From the NCBI RefSeq assembly GCF_042477335.2, contig NC_091248.1, forward strand, positions 118,448,501 through 118,512,500: a stretch of DNA of 64,000 nt. Reading direction: 5' to 3'. Below are positions 45,385 through 56,284 of this stretch, one piece after another. The DNA comes from Ovis canadensis (Eukaryota; Chordata; Mammalia; Artiodactyla; Bovidae). Position 1 is the stretch's first letter, and every line of letters starts with the position of its first letter. The translations under genes were made by a program, and so were the position numbers. The notes under the pieces are model-generated. The model saw only the letters and a list, made by a program, of their open reading frames with translations. It had not been told where the DNA came from and ran no database searches.

Positions 45385-45590
45385 GAACTGTTTCATGTGC
45401 CAGATAATAAATATATTTTAGGCTTTGGGAGCCATATGGTCTTTGTCACACCTACACAACTTAGTCATGAAGCGGCCATAGATAATATGTAAATGAACAG
45501 GTGCATCTCTGTTCCAATTAAACTTTATTTACAAAAACAGATGGCGGGTTGGATTTGACCCATGACCCGTAGTTTGCCAACTGCTGGGTT
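45385..45590 (+). mobile_element. hAT-type DNA transposon fossil
   Basis: 'ttttaggctttgggagccat', 'aaactttatttacaaaaaca' and 'cgtagtttgccaactgctgg' in order. Second copy of the family at 4100-4285. Confidence 0.65.
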
Positions 45591-45817
45591 AATGTGTAAA
45601 GGATTTACAATGTACTCAGACCTTACATTTGGAGAAGTAAAAGTCCAGGAGGGAAGCTGGAAGATCGCAGATAAGTTACCCATCAGTCAATCTGAAACCC
45701 AAGCGCTTCCAACCGCCAAAGGGGACTGCAAAGGGAAGGCTCATGGAGACGTCACAGGACGTTGTAGTTCTAAGAGGCGCCCGGGGTCTTTGGCTTTCCA
45801 GCTCTCTTCCTCCTTAC

Positions 45818-46207
45818 TCACATTGTGAGGTAGCCATTCCATGATTCTATCAAGCCAGTTCCCCCCCAGATAATGGGGAACATGCTAAGACCAAGGAATT
45901 CCATGAGTATGAGCCAACTGTCTCTCTTCATTTGCAGTGAAAAGAGTTGCTGGTCAGAGCTGATGCTATGTGGAATACCTTGGTGGTGGATAAGGCACTC
46001 TGTAAGTGCAGGGATGGGAGTTTTGGCCAAAGTATTGTGGGCAGGAAAGGTATATCTATAACCTGAGTAGGAGTTCCAGTAAGAAAAGACTCCGTCCCTT
46101 CCTTGGTGGAAGTGGCCCAGCGTAACTGCTCTGTAACTCCTGACTACTGTGTATAAGGCAGCAGCAAACTTGTGTGTGCCATTATCTCTTTGAGATCCTG
46201 TTTTCAA
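45818..46207 (-). pseudogene. endogenous retrovirus integrase remnant
   Basis: An open minus-strand frame of 129 codons resembles the catalytic core of a retroviral integrase, the enzyme that joins proviral DNA to the chromosome. Visible landmarks in order are 'NSYSGYRYTFPAHN', 'LTECLIHHQGIPHSI', 'SSDQ' and 'GLIESWNG'. The first acidic catalytic residue, expected in the 'SYSGY' motif, is Asn here; the second (SDQ) and third (IES) positions are kept. No gag, pol remainder, env or LTR is adjacent: L1 begins at about 46200 and a hAT element ends near 45590. It is a dead, isolated fragment. A class III (ERV-L-like) origin is my guess from style only. Confidence 0.7.
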
Positions 46208-46720
46208 TCATTTTGGACATATGCCTGAAAGTGGTACTTCTGGATTATACAGTAATTTTAGCTTCTATTTTTTGAGGCCCCTCTATTCTGCTTTCCATGG
46301 TTTCTGTACCCTTTTACATTCCTACTAACAGTGCACTAGGTTTCCAATTTCTCCACACTCTTATCAACACTTGGGTTGTTTTTTTTTTTTAATTTGATTG
46401 GTTGGCTGGCTTGTTTTGACTGTGGCCATCCTAGTGGTTTTGAGGGGAATCTCACTGGGGCTTGATTTGCATTCCCCTAATGATTAATGATGTTGAGCAT
46501 CTCTTTATGTGCTTGCTGGCTATTTGCATGTCTTCTTTGGAGAAATGTCTATTCAAGTCCTTTACCCATTTGTTAACTAGGTTATCTGGGTGTCTTGGTG
46601 GTGAGTTGTAAGAGTTCTTTATTCTGGATACTAATCCCTTATTAGATATAGAGTTGGTAAATATTCTCTCTCATTCTGTAGGTTGCCTTTTTCCCTCTGT
46701 TGATTGTTCCCTTTGGACTT
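46200..46720 (-). mobile_element. old L1M fragment
   Basis: Reversed L1 3' region: 'ctactaacagtgcactaggt', 'ggccatcctagtggttttga', 'attcaagtcctttacccatt'. Confidence 0.75.
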
Positions 46721-46811
46721 GAAGTTCTAGTAATTAAGCACAGCATTTTAAGGGAAGACTAAGAAACTCTCATAGATCAAAGGGGACCAAAGAGACAGGA
46801 CAGCAAAATAG

Positions 46812-47097
46812 TATTCCCTTTTTCTCCTTTTTAGCTATCCTGGGTCTTTGTGGCTTTGCGCTCACTTTCTCTAGTTGTGGGGAGCAGGGGCTGCTCTTCA
46901 CTGTGGTCTGTGGGCTTCTCATAAAAGTGGCTTCTCTTGTTGCAGAGCACAGGCTCTGGGGCACACGGGCTTCAGTAGTCGCAGCTCTTGGAGGCAGCTG
47001 CTCCGCCACATACGAAATCTTCCAGACCAGGGATCAAACCCGTACCCCTTGCACTGGCAGGCGGACTCCCATCCACCAAGCCATTAGGGAAGTCCTG
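46812..47097 (-). mobile_element. long CHR-type SINE
   Basis: 'ctatcctgggtctttgtggc' through modules to the head 'accaagccattagggaagtc'. Confidence 0.8.
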
Positions 47098-47103
47098 CAC
47101 TTT

Positions 47104-47226
47104 TTATTTCTTTATTTATTTTGGCTGTGCTGCACCACATGTGGGGTTCTAGTTTCCTAAGGATTGAATTGGCGCCCCCTGCACTGGAAGCGCAGAGTCT
47201 TAAGCAGTAGACTGCCAGGGAAATCT
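47104..47226 (-). mobile_element. CHR SINE, next to the long form
   Basis: 'atttattttggctgtgctgc' to 'agtagactgccagggaaatc'. Same orientation and directly behind the long SINE. Confidence 0.78.
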
Positions 47227-47229
47227 CAT

Positions 47230-47456
47230 GCTCTATCTCGACTGGGTTCTAGAACAGGAAAACGACAGTAGTGGAAAAACTGGTAAAACCCTAATGAAAA
47301 CCTATATTGAGTTAACCTACCATGGTTATACAAGATGTTAACGCTAGGGGACTCTGGATGAAGGTACATGAGGACTCTCTGTACTATCTGTAACTGTTCT
47401 GTAAATCTAAAATTACCCTCCTCCAAAATATGTGTATATTTATATGAAACTGTGAG
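47230..47456 (+). mobile_element. old L1-type 3' end
   Basis: 'tagtggaaaaactggtaaaa', 'accatggttatacaagatgt', 'ctgtaaatctaaaattaccc' in the order of an old L1 3'-UTR. Confidence 0.55.
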
Positions 47457-47683
47457 TCATCAAAGAGATATCACGTTGCCAACGAAGGTCTGTATAGTCA
47501 AAGCTATGTTTTTTCCAGTAATTGTGTATGGATGTGAGAGCTGGACCATAAAGAAGGCTGAGTGCTGAAGAATTGATGCTTTTGAACTGTGGTGTTGGTG
47601 AAGACTCTTGAGAGTCCCTTCGACAATAAGGAGATCAAGCCAGTCAATCCTAAAGGAGATCAACCCTGAATATTCATTGGAAG

Positions 47684-48199
47684 TGAAATAGAGCAGGACC
47701 TTATGGTCCTTCCCCCATCCCCACCATGTCCTCTGCCTGCCTTCTGTCTGTGGAAAATTTTACTCAAAGGATAAGTTTAATTAGAGAAGGGGGAATGCGG
47801 AGACAGAGGAAAACATTCAAAGGAGACTAAATAATAATAATGTGGTCATTAAGTATAGTCAAGGACCTTGAGGTTTTTTCCTCTAGGGCTATAGATAATA
47901 TTCGGATCCATAGCCTGGCAGCTGTCTTATAGATACCAAAACACCAGGTGGGGAAGTTAACCAGACTGTACCCAGAACACGAGCTGTCACAATTCTGAGA
48001 ACTGACCGCAAAAAAAATGGGAACAAATGGGCCTTGGAACTGAAGGTTAACTGTACCTAAAACAACCAAGATGATGTACACCTCACCCCCTGCCAGCTGC
48101 TGGCATCTGAAATAAAGCAAACTTTCCCTTCTACCAACCTGGACTATTTATTGGTGTTTGAGCGGCAAGCAGCTGGACTCCACACATCTTTCAGTAACA
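47684..48199 (+). mobile_element. solo retroviral LTR with 4-bp target duplication
   Basis: A 516-base block starts TGAAATAGAG and ends CAGTAACA, the TG...CA form of LTR ends. It is flanked by GAAG at 47680-47683 and 48200-48203; BovB has this tetramer once, so it is a 4-bp target duplication, as left by gammaretrovirus-like (ERV1) elements. AATAAA at 48111-48116 is followed by 83 bases of U5-like sequence, which sets the plus orientation. Internal genes are absent, so the provirus was reduced by LTR-LTR recombination. Confidence 0.82.
48111..48116 (+). terminator. poly(A) signal of the solo LTR
   Basis: AATAAA in 'ctgaaataaagcaaac', at the expected position near the LTR R region. Confidence 0.65.
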
Positions 48200-48464
48200 G
48201 AAGGACTGATGCTGAAGCTCCAATACTTTGGCCACTTGATGTGAAGAGTCAACTCATTGGAAAAGACCCTGAGGCTGGGAAAGATGGACATCAAAAGGAG
48301 AAAGAGGCGGCAGAGGATGAGATGGTTAGATGGCATCACCGACCCAATGGACATGAATTTGAGTAAACTCTGGAAGAGAGTGAAGAACAGAGGAACCTGG
48401 TGTGCTTCAGTCCATGGGGTTGCAAAGAGTCGGACATGACTTAGCAACTGAACAACGAGAAATC

Positions 48465-49505
48465 ATCTAAAATGAAATGGGATAGGCACTTACCATTAAG
48501 GCTGATGAGAGGATTAAATGGGCTGGTTTCAGTAAAGTATTTACACAGGGCACATAGCTAAAAGGTCAATAAACGCAGGTTATTGCCATAGTTGTTACTT
48601 TCCTCCAAACTCTCTTCTGCCTCTTGGACTCCGTGCTGCTTAGTAGCAGTGTGCATACACACTGCTTCCATTGTGGGGAAAATTAAGTTGCAACGCAGTT
48701 CCACTTGCTGGTGTCCTACTAAACACGACATAGAGCAGTTCTGTCTCACCCACTCCATTTCCTTCTTTTAAGACCACAGAAAAGACTGCCAAACTAACAC
48801 ATGGGGTATCTGAGAATGTGAAAAGCTCTTTGAAAAAAAATTTTAGAAGATTCTACTCATCGTTTTCATCTTCTCCGGGCATGATCCCTCTCCCCCAGCC
48901 CTCTCTTTTCTTCTATCCCTCCCTCCCTCCTTCCCCTTTTTGCTTCCTCACTCCCTTTCTTTATTTCTCTTATTTTCAAAGACCTTAGAGCTGAAGGGCA
49001 ATGTCTTCTTTTCCCAAAGAAAAGTTCTCTAAATCTTCAGTTCTCAGTCTTTTGAATGTCATAGATCATGTTAACTTTTAAAAAAGGAAGGGGCTGGGGT
49101 GGCAGGGGTGTGGGGGGGATAGGGGATGATTTACAGTTGTCAATTGGTTATTTAATGTGTAAGGGATTTTTTGGTTTTAAATCAATATTACTATCACCAA
49201 CCTTTCCTTAAAATGCTGTCAAAGAAAAGGGCCAATTAATATCCAAAAAGTAAGACGGGAAGAATCTCAAAATAAAGTGTCCTTCCAAAAAATCATAGTT
49301 GCCAGCTTACTCTGTTATGTCAAAAACTTTTGAGTAACAGAATATCCTAAAGAGTCAAGCACAAGGAAATTTCAACATAAAATGTTATCTGAAGATATTA
49401 CAGTGCATTTTCACTTTTAGACTGTGAGCAATGTATACAAGTGAAAGAGGACAGAAAGTGTATATGCTGTGCAGTCTAAAGAGTAATAATAGAATACACA
49501 GCTGT
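48465..49505. other. unassigned stretch
   Basis: Contains a pyrimidine-rich tract (48893-48960) and the G-rich tract described separately. No gene or repeat family recognised. Confidence 0.45.
49090..49125 (+). other. G-quadruplex-capable tract
   Basis: Five runs of at least four G (49090-49093, 49096-49099, 49105-49108, 49112-49118, 49122-49125) separated by 2-5 bases satisfy a strict G4 pattern. Confidence 0.75.
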
Positions 49506-49507
49506 AG

Positions 49508-49580
49508 GCTTCCTTGGTAGTCCAGTGGCTAAGACAATGGAGCAGGCATGGGTGTGATCCCTGGTGCTAAACGCAACACT
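49508..49580 (+). mobile_element. CHR SINE fragment
   Basis: 'ggcttccttggtagtccagt' and a decayed B box 'gggtgtgatccctgg'; the body is missing. Confidence 0.6.
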
Positions 49581-49821
49581 TGCAGGAATTACAGGATATT
49601 ACTAATACTTTGGAAGGCCCTGAGCAGCCCCTCCTTCCTTTCCTGTCCCCAGAGAATACAGCCTCCTTAGGACTTAGTAGTTATCTCCTGTCTTTTCTTT
49701 ATATTTTACTACGTACGTCTTAATCCCTGAACAAGGTGTTGACTAGTTCACCTGGCTTTACTGCTTCTATGAAAGGAACCATACTGTGGGTGACTTGCTT
49801 TTTGTCCCTCAAAATCATGCT

Positions 49822-50086
49822 TGCTTGTCTGTTTTCAGTGGTTGCTGCACGCGTGCTCTCTGCAGTCGCGGCGAGCGGGGGCTAGTCTCCAGCTGCGGTG
49901 CTCAGGCTTCTCACTGCAGTGGTTTCTTTTGCTGCGGAACGTGGGCTCTAGACAGGTGTGCTCAGTAGCTGCGGCGCTCGAGCTTAGTTGCTCCATGGCA
50001 CGTGGAACCTTCCCGGACTAGGGATCAAACCCATGTACCCTGCATTGTCAGACAGATTTTTTACCACTGAGCCACCAGGAAGCCCC
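49822..50086 (-). mobile_element. long CHR-type SINE, CpG-rich copy
   Basis: Keeps many CpGs ('gcagtcgcggcgagcggggg'), which suggests it is younger or less deaminated than the other long CHR copies. Head end 'tgagccaccaggaagccc'. Confidence 0.85.
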
Positions 50087-50089
50087 AGC

Positions 50090-50705
50090 CCCAATCATGA
50101 TTTTTCTTGCTATAAGTTTGGCATTTATGGATCTCTATCCTGCAGAGTTTTTCAGAGGAGCTGGGATGCCCAGTTCACTCACACAGCACTCCTAGCTAAC
50201 AATCCCGTTTTTCGTGTGTGTGTGGATGGAGAGCGAGCGAGGCCCCCAGTACCCTCAGTGCGCTCTTTGAGGGTAAGCCAGTGGCTTCTATGGTCCAGAC
50301 AGGCCAAGATCCCTAATGTGAGCTGCAGAGGCTGGAAACCAGCTGATCGCTTTTCTCGAATGGCCCAACTCTAGGCTCTGACCACCCAGTAGTCAGAAAA
50401 GCCTCCACAGAGGTGCTGGGAGCAGGCAGATATCACAGTCCAGCCAACTATGCACTGGTCTTGGAAACCACACTCTGGGTGTTAATAACCTTCTAGGTTA
50501 ACATCTCTGTATACTGACTCCTTCACCGCAGGTCAGGAGGGGCCCGAGACACTTTCCTCTGGACCTCTCTAAGGAAAGATCCTGAAGATGCCAATCTCTA
50601 GCAGGGCAGACTCTCATGTCTTACCCAAGACCAAAAGAGTAAGAATTTTGTATTTTAATAAGATTCCCAGGTGACCTGTATGTACTTTCATGTTTGAGAA
50701 GCACT
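50090..50705. other. unassigned stretch
   Basis: A 128-codon plus frame starts within the SINE (49988-50374) and has no motif. Nothing else recognised. Confidence 0.45.
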
Positions 50706-50710
50706 GGTCA

Positions 50711-50740
50711 TTGTGTGTGTGTGTGTGTATGTGTGTGTTT
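50711..50740. repeat. (GT)n microsatellite
   Basis: About 30 bases of GT with one interruption. Confidence 0.85.
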
Positions 50741-50789
50741 TAATGAATATTTTTATTGAAGTACAACACATATGAAAAATGGCTAAGTC

Positions 50790-50920
50790 TGGTAAAAGAA
50801 TATGAAAAAGAACAGATCTATGTACATGTATAACTGAATCCCTTTGCAGTACACCTGAAACCAACACAAAATTGGAAATCAATTATACTCAATGTAAAAT
50901 AAAATCTTTTTAAAACTAGG
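50790..50920 (+). mobile_element. artiodactyl L1 3' tail
   Basis: 'tacatgtataactgaatccc', 'gcagtacacctgaaaccaac', then an A-rich end. Confidence 0.75.
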
Positions 50921-50933
50921 TGAGGGAGATTAA

Positions 50934-53009
50934 TACAGACTGACATTGAAGAAAGTGGAGAAAACCACTAGACCATTCAGGTATGACCTAAATCAAATCC
51001 CTTATGATTATACAGTGGAAGTGAGAAATAGATTTAAGGGCCTAGATCTGATAGACAGAGTGCCTATGAACTATGGACGGAGGTTTGTAACATCGTACAG
51101 GAGACAGGAATCAACACCATCCCCAAGAAAAAGAAATGCAAAAAAGCAAAATGGCTGTCTGAGGAGGCCTTACAAATAGCTGTGAAAAGAAGGGAAGTGA
51201 AAAGCAAAGGAGAAAACTCTCCATTTGAATGGAGAGTTCCAAAGAATAGCAAGGAGAGATAAGAAAGACTTCCTCAGTGATCAATGCAAAGAAATAGAGG
51301 GAAACAATAGAATGGGAAAGACTAGAGATCTCTTCAAGAAAATTAGAGATACCAAGGGAACATTTCATGCAAAGATGGGCTCAATAAAGGACAGAAATGG
51401 TAGGGACCTAACAGAAGCAGAAAATATTAAGAAGAGGTGGCAAGAAAACACAGAAGAACTATACAAAAAGATCTTCATGAAGCAGATAATCACAATGGTG
51501 TGATCTCATCTAGAGCCAGACATCCTGGAATGTGAAGTCAAGTGGGCCTTAGAAAGCATCACTACGAACAAAGCTAGTGGGGGTGATGGAATTCCAGTGG
51601 AGCTATTTCAAATCCTGAAACATGATGCTGTGAAAGTGCTGCACTCAATATGCCAGCAAATTTGGAAAACTCAGCAGTGGCTACAGGACTGAAAAAGGTC
51701 AGTTTTCATTCCAGTCCCAAAGAAAGGCAATGCCAAAGAATGCTCAAACTACCGCACAATTGCACTCATCTCACATGCTAGTAAAGTAATGCTCAAAATT
51801 CTCCAAGCCAGCCTTCAGCAATATGTGAACCGTAAACTTCCTGATGTTCAAGCTGGTTTTAGAAAAGGCAGAGGAACCAGAGATCAAATTGCCAACATCC
51901 GCTGGATCATGGAAAAAGCAAGAGAGTTCCAGAAAAACATCTATTTCTGCTTTGACTATGCCAAAGCCTTTGACTGTGTGGATCACAATAAACTGTGGAA
52001 AATTCTGAAAGAGATGGGAATACCAGACCACCTGACCTGCCTCTTGAGAAACCTATATGCAGGTCAGGAAGCAACAGTTAGAACTGGACATGGAACAGAC
52101 TGGTTCCAAATAGGAAAAGGAGTATGTCAAGGCTGCATATTGTCACCCTGCTTATTGAACTTATATTCAGAGTACATCATGAGAAACGCTGGGCTGGAAA
52201 AAGCACAAGCTGGAATCAAGATTGCCAGGAGAAATATCAATTACCTCAGATATGTAGATAACACCACCCTTATGGCAGAAAATGAAGAACTAAAGAGCCT
52301 CTTGATGAAAGTGAAAGAGGAGAGTGAAAAGTTGGCTTAAAGCTTAACATTCAGAAAACTAAGATCATGGCATCCAGTCCCATCACTTCATGACAAATAG
52401 ATGGGGAAACAGTGTCAGACTTTATTTTGGGGGCTCCAAAATCATTCCAGATGGTGATTGCAGCCATGAAATGAAAAGACGCTTACTCCTTTGAAGGAAA
52501 GTTATGGCCAACCTAGACAGCATATTAAAAAGCAGAGACATTACTTTGTCAACAAAGGTCCGTCTAGTCAAGGCTATGGTTTTTCCATTGGTCATATATG
52601 GATGTAAGAGTTGGACTGTGAAGAAGGCTGGGCACCGAACAATTGATGCTTTTGAAGTGTGGTGTTGGAGAAGACTCTTGAGAGCCCCTTGGACTGCAAG
52701 GAGATCCAACTAGTCCATTCTGAAGGAGATCAGTGGGTGTTCATTGGTAGGACTGATGTTGAAGCTGAAACTCCAATACTTTGGCCACCTGATGCAAATA
52801 ACTGACTCACTGGAAAAGACCCTGATGCTGGGAAAGATTGAGGGCAGGAGGAGAAGGGGACAACAGAGGATGAGATGGTTGGATAGCATTACCAACTCAA
52901 TGGACATGGGTTTGGGTGGACTCCAGGAGTTGGTGATGGACAGTGAGGCCCGGCATGCTGTGGTTCATGGCATCGCAGAGTCGGACATGACTGAGCGACT
53001 GAACTGAAC
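50934..53009 (+). mobile_element. BovB LINE, 2.08 kb, with 13-bp target duplication
   Basis: Begins just after the endonuclease domain and runs to the 3' end. Flanks 'tgagggagattaa' (50921-50933) and 'tgagggagtttaa' (53010-53022) differ at one base, so both boundaries are exact. Reverse transcriptase is mostly open at 51789-52340 ('CFDYAKAFDCVDHNKL'), but motif C reads YVDN instead of YADD, and a stop at 52340 truncates it. Earlier pieces 50946-51179 and 51225-51503 are in other frames. Confidence 0.95.
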
Positions 53010-53014
53010 TGAGG

Positions 53015-53255
53015 GAGTTTAAGAGGTATAAATTTTCAACTGGAATTGGGAGATTGGGACTGACATATACACACTACTATATAGAAAATAAATAATAAGA
53101 ACCTGCTGTCTAGCGCAGGGAACTCTACTTAATACTCTGTAATGGCCTATATGAGAAAATAATCTGAAAAAAAGTAGATATATGTATAATTTATTCACTT
53201 AAAACTAAAACAACATTTTAAATCAACTATACTCCAATAAAAATTTAAAATAATA
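53015..53255 (+). mobile_element. artiodactyl L1 3' end
   Basis: 'gacatatacacactactata', 'gcagggaactctacttaata', 'caactatactccaataaaaa'. Confidence 0.8.
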
Positions 53256-53259
53256 ATAA

Positions 53260-53870
53260 ACTTTCAGTTGCGAAATAAATGAGTCATGGGCATGAAACAT
53301 ACAGGGTGGGGAACACAGTCAATAACTATGCAATACAAATGTATGGTGACTGATTGTAACTTGATTTATCATGGTGCTCATTTTGACAGGTACAGAAATA
53401 CTGAATGACTGTGTTGTATAATAGAAACTAACATAGTGCTGGAGGTCAATTATACTTCAAATACAAATAAACAAACTCATAGGAAATGAGATCAGATTTG
53501 TGGTTACCAGTGGCAGGGGGATGAAGGCAGTCAAAAGGTACAAACTTTCAGTTATAAGCTAAGTAAGAATTAGGGGTGGACTGAAACAACATGAAGAATC
53601 TAATTAGTACCGCTAATTAGATTAATCTAATTAGTACCATCTAATTAGTATGGTATATATGAAAGTTGTTAAGAGTATAAATCCTAATTTTCTCATCACC
53701 TGGAAAATTTTTTCTATTTCTTTAATTTTGTATCAATATGAGCTGATGGATATTTACTAAACTCACTGTGAAATCATTTCATGATGTATGTCAGTCAAAT
53801 TGCTAGGCTGTACACAAACTTATACTTGCTGTATATCAATTACATCTCAAGAAAATTGGAAGAAAAAAAA
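53260..53870 (+). mobile_element. old L1M 3' end
   Basis: 'aataaatgagtcatgggcat', 'gagatcagatttgtggttac', 'tgaaagttgttaagagtata' and 'catttcatgatgtatgtcag' in the order of an L1M tail. Confidence 0.72.
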
Positions 53871-53989
53871 GTACTAAGTCATAGGAGTATCATTTGATGA
53901 ATTATATATCACAAAGTGAGGCACTCAGATCCAGAAACACTGCCAAAACTCTAGATGCCCCCTTTTCACATGGCCTCCATAACCAAAGC

Positions 53990-54110
53990 ACCACTCACCA
54001 AAGAAAACCAGAATTCCAGTTGCTAATAGCACAGGTTCATATGGTCCATATTTGTTCTCCATATAAGTGGAATCATCTTTTGTGTCTGGCTTGTTTTGCT
54101 CAACATTATG
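53990..54110 (-). mobile_element. old L1 fragment
   Basis: 'catataagtggaatcatctt' and 'gcttgttttgctcaacatta' follow reversed L1 3'-UTR wording; the rest (53925-54050) is not L1-like. Confidence 0.4.
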
Positions 54111-54237
54111 CTTGTAAGACTCTAAAAGCCTCATTAGGAACCCCAGCTTTCCTTCCTGTACTCACTGTGTCTTGGTGGCTCTCTAGTTTTCTGCAGCTCT
54201 CATCTCCAGAGACCTGTAATAGTGTGAAACAAACCCT

Positions 54238-54300
54238 TTATTCAAATAAATACTTATTGAGCATCCAGATGATGCCAGGGATTGTGTTAGGGGATGAATC
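54238..54300 (+). mobile_element. short L2 fragment
   Basis: 'aataaatacttattgagcat' and 'tgccagggattgtgttaggg'. Confidence 0.45.
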
Positions 54301-54304
54301 CCAA

Positions 54305-54850
54305 AGTGTGCTGCCAAACTGAGACTTCTGTTTCCACGAGGCATCTTGACTAAAGTGTGTTGAGCTGGGTGGAAGATTCACACTGGTATGTGACTGCAAA
54401 TTTTGAAAGGAATTTATTACCTGCCCTAAAAAACACCCCAAGTTGCAGCTTAGCGCACGGCTATCAACTAGCAGTAGGGCTTCTCACTTAGGTCTTTTGA
54501 ACGGATCATAAAATCTAGGTCCCATACATTTCTGGTTCAGTTACTTCTACTTGTCTTCAAATGTGATTTGGCTAAATACTGGGATACTTCCAGCCAAAAC
54601 TTCAAAAAACTCTCGGCATTTGTGGTTTGGGACCTTCAGGAATAAATTATGTACAGACACACACCCCTGGTTTTCCTGTGGATATCTGTGGTACTTCAAT
54701 CCTCTTGTCTAATTAGTTCACCACAAGCATTGCTATGAGACCAATGGTCAACCACCTTCTGTTTGAGTGTTAATTTTCTCATCTACAAAAAGACGGAAGT
54801 ATACCACATTAGAGACGCTTAACTTGAAATCTGTGGATTTGCTAGGGAAT
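54305..54850. other. unassigned stretch
   Basis: No gene or repeat family recognised. Confidence 0.5.
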
Positions 54851-54864
54851 ATACTAACCCCTGG

Positions 54865-55175
54865 GCTTCCCTTGTGGCTCAGCTGGCAAAGAATCTTCCT
54901 GCAATGCAGGAGACCCTGGTTCGATTCCTGGGTTGGGAATATCCCCTGGAGAAGGGATAGGCTACCCACTCCAGTATTCTTGGGTTTCCCTGGTGGCTCA
55001 GACGATAAAGCATCTGTCTGCAACCCAGGAGACCTGGGTCAGGAAGATCCCCTGGAGGAGGGCATGGCAACCCACTCCAGTATTCGTGCCTAGAGAATCC
55101 CCATGGACAGAGGAGCCTGGCGGGCTACGGTCTGTGGGGTTGCAAAGACTGAGCAACTAGTAACACAGCCAGCAC
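54865..55175 (+). mobile_element. Bov-tA dimer with 14-bp target duplication
   Basis: A first unit (54865-54983) stops in the Bov-A body at 'ccagtattcttg' and is fused directly to a second, complete unit (54984-55175) starting 'ggtttccctggtggctcag'. One duplication 'atactaacccctgg' (54851-54864 and 55176-55189) flanks the whole, so the dimer arrived as one unit. Confidence 0.9.
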
Positions 55176-55189
55176 ATACTAACCCCTGG

Positions 55190-55968
55190 AAATGACATGG
55201 AAGATTGTGAATGTGTGTATTTTTGGTGGAATAGAGTCCCAAGTATAACAATACCCGCCCCCTCCCCTGAAAATCAAACACCATCATGACTGGTGATCTC
55301 CAAGAACCATCTTAGGGCTTGATAGTCTGCAGTCATGTGGCTCCTTGCGTCAACAGAAGGGTTTGATGTTCGCTTAGTGTCTGGCTCCAGCTGAATCTTA
55401 AAAGGAATAGATGGCCTTGCTTTTTAGCTTCCGTAGATTTTTCTGCCTCAATAGAAAGGATACTGTAAACTGCAGGGCCACACAGCAGCATCTCTCTCTG
55501 ATCTCTACAGGTGAGATAACATCAAGGGTCCATTCCTTTAAAATAGCCTGGCCCTGAATCGAGTCCCGTTTTTAATATGACCTCAATCTGGGTCCTATTG
55601 TATGTAGCTGGCTTATTTCCTAAACGCTGTATCTATTGTAACCCTCAGAACTTCACTGGTGGGTCTGGCTGTCACAACCAAATAGATGTGAACACACCAA
55701 GATACTCTGATCAGTTCAACAATCCCGTTATCTCTACCCAGAGAAAGAGGTTGCAGCAGTCCTGCGTGGAGAAGGGCATCCTGGTTTGCCTGCCCGGGCT
55801 GGGGCTGTCACCTGAGCAAGGGGCTGAAACAGAACCTCTCCTATCTCTCCAAGGCTCGAGCTCATCATTCACACACAGTAAGATTAGGTTTCACATTCCC
55901 TTTGAGTGGCTGGTTCCCCTGGCAGTGCCCTAGCGACAATTTGAGTCCAGTTTTCATTACAAACCACC
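55190..55968. other. unassigned stretch
   Basis: A 118-codon plus frame (55577-55933) has no domain I know. 'ctgatctctacaggtgagat' near 55498-55517 looks like joined acceptor and donor consensus but does not bound an exon. Confidence 0.4.
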
Positions 55969-55980
55969 TCAGTCAGTATG

Positions 55981-56103
55981 CATATTTGCTCTATTGTGTT
56001 CAACTTTTTGCAACCCCATGGACGGCAGCCCACCAGGCTCCTCTGTCCATGGGATTTCCCAGGCAAGAATTACTGGAGTGGGTTGCCACTTCCTCCTCCA
56101 GGG
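55981..56103 (-). mobile_element. Bov-A monomer with 12-bp target duplication
   Basis: Bov-A body without tRNA head. Perfect flanks 'tcagtcagtatg' at 55969-55980 and 56104-56115. Confidence 0.88.
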
Positions 56104-56284
56104 TCAGTCAGTATGAGGAAGCATCTTATAGTCCTTTCATAGAGGAAGACACGTGGACTTGTAAACAGTGTTCTTAATCATTATATTGGTTTCACTGTAG
56201 ACAAGAGTGATCTCAGAGCTCATCCTCTTCTTACAAACATCCTTTTCTGCTCATACTTATCTAAAAAAGAAGTAGAGCCACATT

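Larger units (their letters stand above)
47457..48462 (+). mobile_element. BovB 3' end split by a solo LTR
   Basis: Left part 47457-47683, right part 48200-48462. Without the LTR the join 'cattggaaggactgatgct' is normal BovB. Frame broken. Confidence 0.92.

Noticed and set aside
55498..55517. Acceptor-like and donor-like consensus back to back
   Set aside because: An acceptor immediately followed by a donor bounds no exon; likely coincidence.
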